A DNA stretch of 64,000 nucleotides from Eubacteriales bacterium. Its GTDB lineage: Bacteria; Bacillota; Clostridia; Tissierellales; GPF-1. Position 1 is the stretch's first letter; each line of letters opens with the position of its first letter. A model generated the notes under the pieces. That model worked only from the letters and a program-made list of their open reading frames with translations, did no database searches and was not told the DNA's origin. The translations under genes and the position numbers were made by a program. The stretch covers positions 1 to 64,000 of the forward strand of contig DAOUQF010000001.1 of the NCBI GenBank assembly GCA_030625815.1. Direction: 5' to 3'. Positions 1 to 6,948 of this stretch are shown here, piece by piece.

Positions 1-130
1 ATAAATGTCCACTTCGATAATCACACCTTTCAATCCTCCTTGTAAAACATTTGATAATATTTTACAGGAAAAATAGTCGGTGGTAAACTAATTCGCTATC
101 ATTGGGTGTCAAAGTGGTACACTAATACAA
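1..130 (-). mobile_element. Edge of a probable IS21-family insertion sequence (partial)
   Basis: On the minus strand this stretch carries two related motifs, TTAGTGTACCAC-like (around 110-125) and TTAGTTTACCAC-like (around 87-100). This resembles the multiple terminal repeats of IS21-family ends. They are followed by a strong AAGGAGG site near position 38 and a GTG-initiated reading frame (MIIEVDIY) running off the left edge, which would suit the start of an istA-type transposase. The element lies directly against the 3' end of the truncated CPBP gene. The family assignment is inference from end structure and a few residues only; the rest lies outside the window. Confidence 0.4.
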
Positions 131-132
131 TA

Positions 133-777
133 TCATTCACACAGCAATACGCAAGCGATAGTTGACCTTGTTATTTTATAAAGTAGCCCTATGATGAAGC
201 TAAAAGAAATGCAGTAAACAAAGAAAGATAAAAAATTCATGTCTGACTGGTTTGCAGATTGAACTAACCAAAGGGGTAAATGCCACAAACCCCATACTAC
301 ACCAATAATTAATGAAGTAAGAACAAAAGATAACTTCTTTTCAAGGAGAGGTTGTAAAAAACCACGCCAGCCAACTTCTTCTAGACCCCCGCCCAGTATC
401 ATTAATGGGAATAGTAATAGGAAATAGTAAGGTGGGTTTCCTAAAAATGTTTCGTTAGCTAAATTGATTAGGAATAGACCTAAGAAAAAAAATGATGTTG
501 CCCAAATAGTCTTTTTTAAATTCGGCGTTTCTAAGATGATTTTGAGAAACGAATTAAAATTTGTAATTCGCTTTTGTCGATATAATAATATAGCTGATGC
601 ATAAACAGGGGAAAGACCTGCCCCGAAGGCTATAAGTAGGAAGGTTAGTACTAAACCAACATTGCCGGTCAGTATTCCTGATAACTCTCCAAGGATTATA
701 AGTCCTTCAGCACTCCAAGCAAAAATGAAAATAAGTATGAGATAATTTTTGATTTGAATATTTGTATGATTGTGCAT
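133..777 (-). CDS. CPBP-family intramembrane metalloprotease, 3'-truncated
   Basis: This 214-residue polytopic membrane protein has the CPBP (Abi) signature EEVGWRG at residues 133-139 and a second motif GLWHLPLW around 163-170, which supply the glutamate and histidine ligands of the active site. Family members usually continue for another 30-60 residues with a third histidine-containing helix. Here the protein stops at ACVLLCE, just where the sequence changes to the probable IS end, so the C terminus was probably lost to the insertion. It lies 20 bases downstream of the TetR gene with its own AGGAGGG site, so the two form one operon. CPBP proteins process membrane-bound substrates or act in peptide immunity; the substrate here is unknown and activity is doubtful. 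Confidence 0.85.
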   Translation of the reverse strand: MHNHTNIQIKNYLILIFIFAWSAEGLIILGELSGILTGNVGLVLTFLLIAFGAGLSPVYASAILLYRQKRITNFNSFLKIILETPNLKKTIWATSFFFLGLFLINLANETFLGNPPYYFLLLFPLMILGGGLEEVGWRGFLQPLLEKKLSFVLTSLIIGVVWGLWHLPLWLVQSANQSDMNFLSFFVYCISFSFIIGLLYKITRSTIACVLLCE

Positions 778-797
778 AAGATATTTCCCTCCTTTGA

Positions 798-1448
798 TTA
801 TTGTTCCAATCCTAAAAAGTAAAGTATCGTTTTAGCAAGAATTTCAAATTGTTCTGTTATATAAGCTTCTTCATTGCTTTCCATAGAAAGAATCGCAGCG
901 TCATTAGCAATTCCATCGATGGCTGATTGTGTAAATCTTAAGAGTATGTTAAAAGGCACAGTCGGTTTTAGGCGACCATTATTGATGTTATCTTGAATAT
1001 AAACAATTATATTCTGTTGAGCTTTGTTGAGAGTTTGATGGAAAATCAACTTTTCAACAACAGATTTTTTCTTTTCTGAATCAAAAGCATACATGACAAG
1101 TAAACTAAAAAGCATTTTTCCGCCTAGAGTATTCTGCAATTTTTCAATATACTCTCCTATGGATAGTATGCAATCAAATATTGAATTAGCTGGTGATCGA
1201 TCAGATTCAATCAACTGGTCTATCGATAAATCTATTTGATTGGTTGGTGTTGCCTGATTGATCGCATCTAAGAAAATCTCATCGACACTTGAGTAATAAC
1301 GATAGATGCCTCCTTGACTGAAACCAGTTCTTGAGATAACATCACGCATAGTAATTTGAGAAAGTGGTTTTTCTTGAAAAGCAAGACGAGCACTTTGAAT
1401 AATAGTATCTTTCTTACTTGATATATAGCTTTCCGTAACTTTTGGCAT
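798..1448 (-). CDS. TetR/AcrR-family transcriptional regulator
   Basis: The 216-residue protein has a TetR-type helix-turn-helix at about residues 12-58, including the recognition segment TGFSQGGIYRYY, followed by an all-helical ligand/dimer domain. The ATG is preceded by GGAGGT. Two inverted repeats with the same half-sites and 5-base spacing lie just upstream (1471-1495 and 1536-1552), so the gene is probably autoregulated and controls the CPBP gene that follows it. The ligand cannot be read from sequence. Confidence 0.9.
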   Translation of the reverse strand: MPKVTESYISSKKDTIIQSARLAFQEKPLSQITMRDVISRTGFSQGGIYRYYSSVDEIFLDAINQATPTNQIDLSIDQLIESDRSPANSIFDCILSIGEYIEKLQNTLGGKMLFSLLVMYAFDSEKKKSVVEKLIFHQTLNKAQQNIIVYIQDNINNGRLKPTVPFNILLRFTQSAIDGIANDAAILSMESNEEAYITEQFEILAKTILYFLGLEQ

Positions 1449-1470
1449 GTTTTACCTCCGATGGATATAA

Positions 1471-1495
1471 TATAAATGACACCGCGTCATTTATA
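1471..1495. promoter_or_regulatory. Probable TetR operator 1
   Basis: Perfect 10-base arms TATAAATGAC and GTCATTTATA are separated by ACCGC. On the minus strand the repeat overlaps a plausible -10 (TATAAA), with a TTGCAT -35 about 15 bases further upstream, so binding would block transcription of the TetR-CPBP operon. Confidence 0.75.
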
Positions 1496-1535
1496 ATGTG
1501 ATCTTATCATATGCAATGTGATTTATAAAACGCAA

Positions 1536-1552
1536 AATGACATAGTGTCATT
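1536..1552. promoter_or_regulatory. Probable TetR operator 2
   Basis: Inverted repeat AATGACA-TAG-TGTCATT. It has the same AATGAC / GTCATT half-sites and the same 5-base inner spacing as the repeat at 1471-1495, so both are likely read by the same regulator. Confidence 0.7.
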
Positions 1553-1554
1553 AT

Positions 1555-1772
1555 ATGAAGTGTAGATGTGTATTTGGTCTCATAGAATACTATTATTTTG
1601 AAGCTTGTGCCTTTAGAAGAGAATATGCCAAGAATCGGTATGAAGAACTTGTGAAAGAAAAAGGTTTAATGCAAAGGATTATCGAGGATGTGATAGCTCT
1701 GTACTGAAAGAGCTAAGCAAAGATCTTGGCCATGAACGGATTGATGTGGTTATTTATATTTATTTGAAATAA
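1555..1772 (+). pseudogene. Decayed tyrosine-integrase-like gene fragment
   Basis: Two short reading frames join only across a frameshift near 1701. The first (1555-1707) contains FRREYAKNRYEELVKEKG. The second (1701-1772) ends with LKELSKDLGHERIDV and a stop. The second segment resembles the C-terminal LGH...Y region of tyrosine recombinases. Both ends are missing, so this is a relic, consistent with other recombination debris nearby. Confidence 0.45.
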
Positions 1773-1841
1773 ATTGCTGTGGTAATTTGCAATCCCGCCA
1801 GAAATCCATAAAATGCTTTTTACAACTCAAAAAGAATGGAG

Positions 1842-2003
1842 ATGATGAAGATTAGTAGAATCTTTGATCAATCAACCGACTTTGATGAATTGTACGAAGG
1901 ATATATTAGAAGTCAATTAGATGAACTAAATGTAGGGAAGAAAGATACTGGGTATAATAAAGTAACAACCATCACACCTGGCGAGAGCGAGGTGGTTGAA
2001 TGA
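1842..2003 (+). CDS. Small protein preceding a truncated serine recombinase
   Basis: A 53-codon frame starts at tandem ATGs behind AATGGAG and ends in an ATGA overlap with the next frame, the arrangement expected for translational coupling to a recombinase gene. The protein is acidic (FDQSTDFDELYEGYIRSQL) and not recognised. It probably belongs to the same lost mobile element as the recombinase start that follows it. Confidence 0.4.
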   Translation: MMKISRIFDQSTDFDELYEGYIRSQLDELNVGKKDTGYNKVTTITPGESEVVE

Positions 2004-2188
2004 GATGTGCAGTTATGACCAGAGTTTCAACGGACAAGGAAATTCAGGCCAATGTGGTGATCAGCCCGGATGTGGACTTGGAGTCAGTGGAATTGACTTA
2101 CGAGTATGTTGAGCATTCCGAGGGGAAGGCGTTGCGGTTTGTGGTGCCAAAGCTGGAGATTTGGGATGTAGTGATGATTCGTGTATGA
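2000..2188 (+). pseudogene. Chimera: serine-recombinase N terminus fused to a GH66 C terminus
   Basis: The first 14 residues, MRCAVMTRVSTDKE, are the standard start of a resolvase/invertase-type serine recombinase, including the catalytic-serine context TRVS. From residue 15 the frame switches to about 48 residues matching the C terminus of the intact GH66 enzyme at 31936-33537 (shared ISPDVDLE, YVEHSEGKA / YVDHSQGKA, RFVVPKLEIWD). The crossover lies at GACAAGGAAAT, where DKEIQ resembles DEIES of GH66, suggesting a microhomology deletion. The product is unlikely to be functional; it marks a deletion joining a mobile element to a glycosidase locus. Confidence 0.8.
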
Positions 2189-2194
2189 TGAACG

Positions 2195-2218
2195 GTACCT
2201 CTTTTAAGGGGTACTTTT
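2195..2218 (+). terminator. Rho-independent terminator behind the chimera
   Basis: GTACCTC and GGGGTAC pair around TTTTAA and are followed by TTTTTA, seven bases after the chimera's stop codon. Confidence 0.65.
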
Positions 2219-2352
2219 TATATTGTACCGATAATGGAACAATGTCGTATTGAGATCATTCTGATGCCGGAAGGTGCAGTGAAACCTTTTGATGCAAGAG
2301 AAGGAAAGCATAAAAGTTACGTAGGCTTAGAAGTTGATTTTGAGCTTATAAC

Positions 2353-2988
2353 TTAAGTTATTGGAAATTGATCAATCATTTCTTGGAGTTCGTTAACGAA
2401 TCGTGACAGATGAAATCCATCACAAACGGCATGATGTACTTGTACGGCGAGTGGCAATAGACAGTGACCATTTATAACTTCAAACTTGCCTATTGTAAAA
2501 ATCGGCAATAAATAATTATAGTCTTTTTGTAGATTCAGGTTGAAACTGTCGAAGTTCGACCATGGAATCATGGACACTGGAAAAGTATTCTCGGGAACAT
2601 CTGGCTTGGCAATCATACGCTCTATAGAGCCATATTTCTGGAGATCTCTCTCATACGCAGCACAAAAGGCTGCATAATTTTCTTGATATGAAGTCCAAAT
2701 GCTGGAGAACGTTTCACTTTTTTTGTGAAATACGGTGTAGTAAGGAGCAAGAGTATCATATACACCCACATCTCCGTGGCTGTCCAACGCTGTTCGAAAT
2801 TCTTCATGGCGATTTACAATGACAGTAAGGAGATAGAGCATTGTTGGATACAAGCTTCGATTCTGTTCGTGCAATCGAGTTATATCAAGTCGCACAGTCA
2901 TGCTATAAGTACAAGGTACATTCGATAAGTAATGGTTAAAGTATTCTTCACGCTTCCATGTGGAGCGATTAATTTTTTGAAATATCAT
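2353..2988 (-). CDS. cat: Chloramphenicol acetyltransferase (CatA type)
   Basis: The 211-residue protein matches classical type A chloramphenicol acetyltransferases in length and layout. It has the N-terminal WKREEYFNHYL segment and the catalytic motif HHAVCDG near the C terminus, with the general-base histidine at about 186 and the structural aspartate at about 190. The family moves an acetyl group from acetyl-CoA to the 3-hydroxyl of chloramphenicol in a cytoplasmic trimer. The ATG at 2988 is chosen because AGAGGA lies six bases upstream and the family start (MxFxKIxxxxWKR) matches; the frame is open for 27 more codons upstream without a good site. Whether this copy confers resistance or acts on another xenobiotic cannot be told from sequence. 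Confidence 0.9.
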   Translation of the reverse strand: MIFQKINRSTWKREEYFNHYLSNVPCTYSMTVRLDITRLHEQNRSLYPTMLYLLTVIVNRHEEFRTALDSHGDVGVYDTLAPYYTVFHKKSETFSSIWTSYQENYAAFCAAYERDLQKYGSIERMIAKPDVPENTFPVSMIPWSNFDSFNLNLQKDYNYLLPIFTIGKFEVINGHCLLPLAVQVHHAVCDGFHLSRFVNELQEMIDQFPIT

Positions 2989-3016
2989 AGATTTTCCTCT
3001 TCTTTTTTGATTTTTC

Positions 3017-3091
3017 TTATTCCGCAATTCTTGTACTCTGTTGAAAAATTTGCAATACCACATCTGCAATGCATCGATTTGCCTTACTCAT
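3017..3091 (-). other. Possible 24-codon upstream ORF of cat
   Basis: A short frame (MSKANRCIADVVLQIF...) begins behind AGAAGGAAAT and stops 28 bases before the cat start. Inducible cat genes often carry leader peptides, but no hairpin hiding the cat ribosome binding site is visible. This may be a chance frame or a coding remnant. Confidence 0.25.
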
Positions 3092-3261
3092 ATTTCCTTC
3101 TAATCGAGGATTATTGCTGTTTGCTTTAGAATGTCATTATACATTCTCCTTTGTTTTCAAGCATACTTGACCTTAGCTTTTCTGTCTAGTTTAGGATAGC
3201 CGATCTCAGAGCTTCATCTTTGCCGTTGGATGGTTAAAATCCGTGCAAGATTTCGGAATTT

Positions 3262-3360
3262 AGGGTAACATTAATCTGAGGTGTTTGGTATTTTCTCTTC
3301 GGGTTGATGCTTTTTAGATAACTTTATTATATTCGAGGTTGATGCTGGATGGCTCATTTT
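3262..3360 (+). repeat. Left copy of a direct repeat flanking the methyltransferase gene
   Basis: The stretch from AGGGTAACATTAATCTGAG through CGGGTTGATGC to GGATGGCTCATTT resembles 4418-4480 downstream of the neighbouring gene. The left copy has about 40 extra bases holding a second GGTTGATGC. The copies are imperfect (about 80% by eye over the first 50 bases). The same orientation on both sides of one gene suggests a cassette boundary or segmental duplication. Confidence 0.5.
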
Positions 3361-3414
3361 GTTATATGCAGTTACATTCATTAAATATATCAGAAAACAC
3401 ACGAGGTGATGCAA

Positions 3415-4362
3415 ATGAAAACAGAACGGTTTATTTACAATTTGAATTATCCTGCTAATGAAAAAGAAAGTTGCGAACTTGAGGTGAGATCCCTTTTCCA
3501 GTTTGATTTGAAAGGAAAAGTCTTTTTTGAAACTAGAAAAGTTCATCCTTCCGTAAGCCCCTTTTTAAAAAACAGGTTGGAGATCATATTCCAGGCCTCC
3601 ACGTTTTCAGAAATTATAGAGTCGATAATAATAGCTAAGATTGCGGCACCCGATTTCATGGTTAAATATGTGGAATTGGAAAAAGATGATCGACGGTTCA
3701 AGAAAAGACGAGAGTATTGCAAAGCAATAGGTCTAATTATCGAGGGATTTCCTTGCTATACGGCACCAAAAAATACATTTGGAATCACTTTTTATAAAGG
3801 AAACTGGTACTTTGGGAAATTAGCAGAGAGAAGTCCTTATTGGAAAGCGCATAATAAAAAACCGAATGCGTATTCTAGTTCCTTAGATCTGAATACCGCA
3901 AAAGTTCTTATTAATATTGCGGGGAATGGCGATATATCCAAACGACTAATAGATCCATGTTGTGGTGTTGGAACTGTATTATTAGAAGGTGTTTGGGCAG
4001 GATATGATATTACAGGGTGGGAAATAAATAGTAAAGTTGCTGAGAGTGCACGAGAAAATTTGAGACACTTTAACTATGACGTTACGGTTATTACGGGAGA
4101 TATTCAGGATATAGAGGACAGTTTTGATGCTTCCATTGTAGATCTTCCATATGGCAATTTCAGCTTTAAAAATGATGAAAATCAATTGAAAATCATTAGG
4201 AATGCAAGAAGAATATCTAATAAAATTGTATTGGTTTCGTCAGAAGATATAAGAGAGGAACTTGTTAAGGAAAATCTCAAAATAATAGATCACTGTAAAA
4301 TAGGAAAAAAAACAAAGGGTGCTTTTATGCGCTATATCTGGGTTTGCGATGTGGACCAATGA
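3415..4362 (+). CDS. Trm11/TrmG10-like SAM-dependent methyltransferase
   Basis: The 315-residue protein has a variable N-terminal half and a C-terminal Rossmann methyltransferase domain. SAM-binding motif I is DPCCGVGT at about 180-187. The catalytic motif IV is DLPYG at about 243-247, of the (D/N)-P-P-Y class used to methylate exocyclic amino groups of nucleic-acid bases. The order motif I before IV and the C-terminal domain resemble archaeal/eukaryal tRNA guanine-N2 methyltransferases and similar proteins in Clostridia. The second residue of the motif is Leu rather than Pro. Start ATG 3415 has AGGTG six bases upstream; GTG 3406 and ATG 3409 overlap that site. The gene stands alone between imperfect direct repeats. 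The substrate (tRNA or other nucleic acid) is inferred. Confidence 0.7.
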   Translation: MKTERFIYNLNYPANEKESCELEVRSLFQFDLKGKVFFETRKVHPSVSPFLKNRLEIIFQASTFSEIIESIIIAKIAAPDFMVKYVELEKDDRRFKKRREYCKAIGLIIEGFPCYTAPKNTFGITFYKGNWYFGKLAERSPYWKAHNKKPNAYSSSLDLNTAKVLINIAGNGDISKRLIDPCCGVGTVLLEGVWAGYDITGWEINSKVAESARENLRHFNYDVTVITGDIQDIEDSFDASIVDLPYGNFSFKNDENQLKIIRNARRISNKIVLVSSEDIREELVKENLKIIDHCKIGKKTKGAFMRYIWVCDVDQ

Positions 4363-4417
4363 TTTCGCTACAAAGGATGAATACCTTCAGTCACGCAATC
4401 TTGGTAGTTGTAGTTCA

Positions 4418-4480
4418 AGGGTAACCTTAATTTGAGTCATTTGGTGTTTCCTCCCCGGGTTGATGCTAAGTGGCTCATTT
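4418..4480 (+). repeat. Right copy of the direct repeat flanking the methyltransferase gene
   Basis: AAGGGTAACCTTAATTTGAG ... CGGGTTGATGC ... GTGGCTCATTT mirrors 3262-3360 in the same orientation. Confidence 0.5.
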
Positions 4481-4630
4481 ATTTGATTTTTCGAATTTAC
4501 ACCATTGTATGTACTTTATCAGGCACTTCATCTTGAAGTGCGTTCTTTTGATGAGGAGTTAGGGTGTGTCCCCATATGTGGAGGGGGTAGTAAAGTTAGC
4601 CTATCTCCATAGATGATTGATCGGATTGAT

Positions 4631-4668
4631 AAACCCTTGATTTCTTGAATAGAATCTAGGGTTTTTTT
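4631..4668 (+). terminator. Terminator-like hairpin
   Basis: AAACCCT and AGGGTTT pair, with further pairing between GATT and GAATC inside, followed by a run of T. It faces the following TetR gene and may end transcription from upstream. Confidence 0.55.
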
Positions 4669-4736
4669 GTGGTTCATGGGTGATTGCGCTAGTAGTTGAA
4701 ATATTCAGAAATATATGATAAGATTTACTTGAATCC

Positions 4737-4753
4737 AATTACCAGTGGTAATT
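4737..4753. promoter_or_regulatory. Inverted repeat, probable operator of the next TetR gene
   Basis: AATTACCA and TGGTAATT flank a single central G. The perfect 17-base dyad lies about 105 bases before the TetR start, overlapping the probable promoter (TTGAAT at 4730). Confidence 0.6.
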
Positions 4754-4859
4754 ACATTTGGTTATATTGTGAATCAAAGGGTTTGGCAACACTGGATTGA
4801 GTGAATAGTCTTTTAAGAAAGGATACTTTCTAATCGTTTTATTGACTAATGGAGGAACT

Positions 4860-5540
4860 ATGCGCAAGAAAAAATTGGAAAATACAATGCATACTAAGTT
4901 TGTGGAGGCGATGCTAGCGCTTATTCTTGAAAAGGGCGGTCTAAAAGAAGTGAATTTAAGAATGGTTTCAAAGCGGATTGGATGCGCGCATACGAATGCA
5001 TATAACTACTTTGAAAACTTTGATGCATTAATTTTTGAAGCCTATGATCAAGCGGTGATTTACTATGGAATTGCAGTTTCAAAAGATCTAGGTATGTCTC
5101 ACGATGCGAACCTTGCGTTTAAGCAATTTGTTGAAAATATTGTGGAGTTTGCAATCGAGTATCCTGGATACTATAGATTTATAGGTACGGATGATTTTAA
5201 AATCGAAAAACTGCCTAGTAAAACCATTGAGAAGGCATACGAGATGAAAAATCTTTTTCTAGACCTTTTCTACAGAGTGGTAAAAAAAGACTTAAGTCGT
5301 AAGATATCGGATGACTATGCGAATATATTATTCGCGTATATCGATGGTGAATTATACACATTGATTAACAAAAGAGCTTACCCGGATGAACGTATAGCAG
5401 ATAGAATGATCAGCAATGTAAAAAAAATGATTGAACTATTTATATTGGATAGTGGCAGAGTGATGCGATTTGATGATCCCAATCTTGTTGAAGGTCAAAT
5501 CCCTAAGCTGAAATTTCTGGAGAGTGATAGCGACTTGTAA
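4860..5540 (+). CDS. TetR-family transcriptional regulator
   Basis: The 226-residue protein has an N-terminal TetR helix-turn-helix with the segment RIGCAHTNAYNYF (about 40-52) and a divergent helical C-terminal domain. ATG 4860 directly follows GGAGGAACT; an upstream in-frame ATG at 4842 has no ribosome binding site. It is followed 102 bases later by an MDR-type oxidoreductase in the same orientation, which is its likely target together with its own promoter. Confidence 0.85.
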   Translation: MRKKKLENTMHTKFVEAMLALILEKGGLKEVNLRMVSKRIGCAHTNAYNYFENFDALIFEAYDQAVIYYGIAVSKDLGMSHDANLAFKQFVENIVEFAIEYPGYYRFIGTDDFKIEKLPSKTIEKAYEMKNLFLDLFYRVVKKDLSRKISDDYANILFAYIDGELYTLINKRAYPDERIADRMISNVKKMIELFILDSGRVMRFDDPNLVEGQIPKLKFLESDSDL

Positions 5541-5642
5541 AGTTAGAGAAGTAACCGAAATAGTACAAGAACTGATATTTGAAAGTAATTTAGAAGTGGT
5601 GATTGAGTTACTAATTAGGCTTTAAAAGAAAGGAATACTGCA

Positions 5643-6563
5643 ATGAAAGCGATTGTTTATCATTCATATGGTGGGCCGGAAGTGCTTATGTATACAACAT
5701 TAGACAGACCAGCACCTAAGTCGAAGGAAGTTTTGGTACGTATTGTATCAACTTCTGTGACCCATGGAGATATACGGATGCGAAAGGCTGATCCAGTACT
5801 GGCGAGGCTTCATAGCGGGTTATTTAGACCTAAGAAATATCCAATACTCGGGTTTGAATGTTCAGGTGTCATTGATGCGATTGGCGCTGAAGTTACGACC
5901 TATAAAATCGGTGATGAAGTGATGGTTTTTGCTGGTTTGGGTTTTGGTGCTTATACAGAATATATGACTGTTCAAACTGAAGGTGAATTTACCAAGGGGA
6001 CTTTGGTTAAAAAGCCAGCCAATATTTCATTTGATGAAGCAGCAGTGAGTCCTACTGGTGGAATTACTGCTATTGGATTCCTTAGAGACCTTGGGATAGA
6101 AGAGGCTAAGGGTAAGTCGATATTGATCATTGGAGCTTCAGGTAGTGTAGGTACTTATGCTGTACAAGTAGCAAAATACTATGGTGCGATTGTTACAGGT
6201 GTTACCAGCACTAAAAATGTTGAGTTAGTTAAAAAATTGGGCGCAGATCATATCGTCGATTATAAAAAAGACGATTTTTCCCTAAGTGGTTTAAAATATG
6301 ACATGGTATTTGATGCAGTTGGGCTATATGCTAAATCTGTTTGTAAAAAGGCACTCAAGTTAAATGGAACATATGCGTCGGTTAAAGGTAGTGCTAAAAA
6401 ATCCGAGAATGCACTTGAACTACTTGCAGAACTTTTAGAGAATGGGACGGTTAAGTCTGTAATTGATAAAACTTATCAGTGGGATGAAATAGTAGAAGCC
6501 CATAAATACGTTGATCAAGGTCACAAAGTTGGGAATGTTGTAATAAGGGTGTCAAATACATAA
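5643..6563 (+). CDS. MDR-superfamily NAD(P)H:quinone oxidoreductase / zinc-independent alcohol dehydrogenase
   Basis: The 306-residue protein has a GroES-like N-terminal domain (about 1-125) and a Rossmann domain with the nucleotide-binding motif GASGSVG (164-170). The cysteine and histidine ligands of catalytic and structural zinc are absent, placing it with quinone-oxidoreductase/enoyl-reductase-like members rather than classical alcohol dehydrogenases. Members reduce quinones or alpha,beta-unsaturated carbonyls with NADPH. The adjacent TetR gene suggests induction by a small electrophile. The ATG follows AAAGGAATACTGCA. Confidence 0.85.
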   Translation: MKAIVYHSYGGPEVLMYTTLDRPAPKSKEVLVRIVSTSVTHGDIRMRKADPVLARLHSGLFRPKKYPILGFECSGVIDAIGAEVTTYKIGDEVMVFAGLGFGAYTEYMTVQTEGEFTKGTLVKKPANISFDEAAVSPTGGITAIGFLRDLGIEEAKGKSILIIGASGSVGTYAVQVAKYYGAIVTGVTSTKNVELVKKLGADHIVDYKKDDFSLSGLKYDMVFDAVGLYAKSVCKKALKLNGTYASVKGSAKKSENALELLAELLENGTVKSVIDKTYQWDEIVEAHKYVDQGHKVGNVVIRVSNT

Positions 6564-6948
6564 TTATTGCCGGTAACATGAATTGATAAAAGGGCCCCAT
6601 TGGTAGTGTTACAAATTTTGTGTAAATGCATAGAATCCTAGTCAAGTCCGGAAAAGTGTACTTTCCCTCGAGAGATACTTCTTTCAGAAAGATCCGAATT
6701 ACCCGCATCGAAGCATTTTTCCAAAACAATATACCGTTATCGGAACAATATCAAACAACTATTGTTCCGATAACGGTATATTACATTTCATTAAAAGGTA
6801 GCAGATCAGTGATAGAGTCAGAAGAACTTTGGTTGTCGGTCTTAGAATAACCGTCGGACACGCCCAGTCCACATATGTGGAATCGGTTTTAAGACCGGTA
6901 AGAAAGTGAAAATAGGAGTTGGAAGGAATTGTAAATATTGAATATAAT
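6564..6948. other. Intergenic stretch with a large inverted repeat
   Basis: About 385 bases between convergent genes. It contains the 23-base-arm inverted repeat (6728-6782) and the short palindrome TCCACATATGTGGA near 6873-6886. Short frames on both strands here read across the repeat and are not convincing genes. Confidence 0.6.
6728..6782. repeat. Perfect inverted repeat with 23-base arms and 9-base loop
   Basis: The arm 6728-6750 (begins AATATACCGTTATCGG) is repeated without mismatch in reverse complement at 6760-6782, around TCAAACAAC. There is no T-tract on either side, so it is not a typical terminator. It could be the ends of a tiny transposable element, an RNA hairpin or a protein-binding dyad. 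Confidence 0.85.

Larger units (their letters stand above)
4363..4859. other. Intergenic stretch with hairpins and a TetR-type operator
   Basis: About 500 bases without a gene. It holds the right direct repeat (4418-4480), a hairpin GCACTTCA / TGAAGTGC near 4520-4545, a terminator-like hairpin (4631-4668) and the inverted repeat at 4737-4753. No other coding sequence is supported. Confidence 0.6.

Noticed and set aside
2234-2356. 40-codon frame (MEQCRIEIILMPEG...) behind the chimera
   Set aside because: No ribosome site and no recognised family; it overlaps the end of cat on the other strand. It may be debris.
2989-3091. Translational attenuation of cat by a leader peptide
   Set aside because: A short upstream frame exists, but no hairpin sequesters the cat ribosome site, which the classical mechanism needs.
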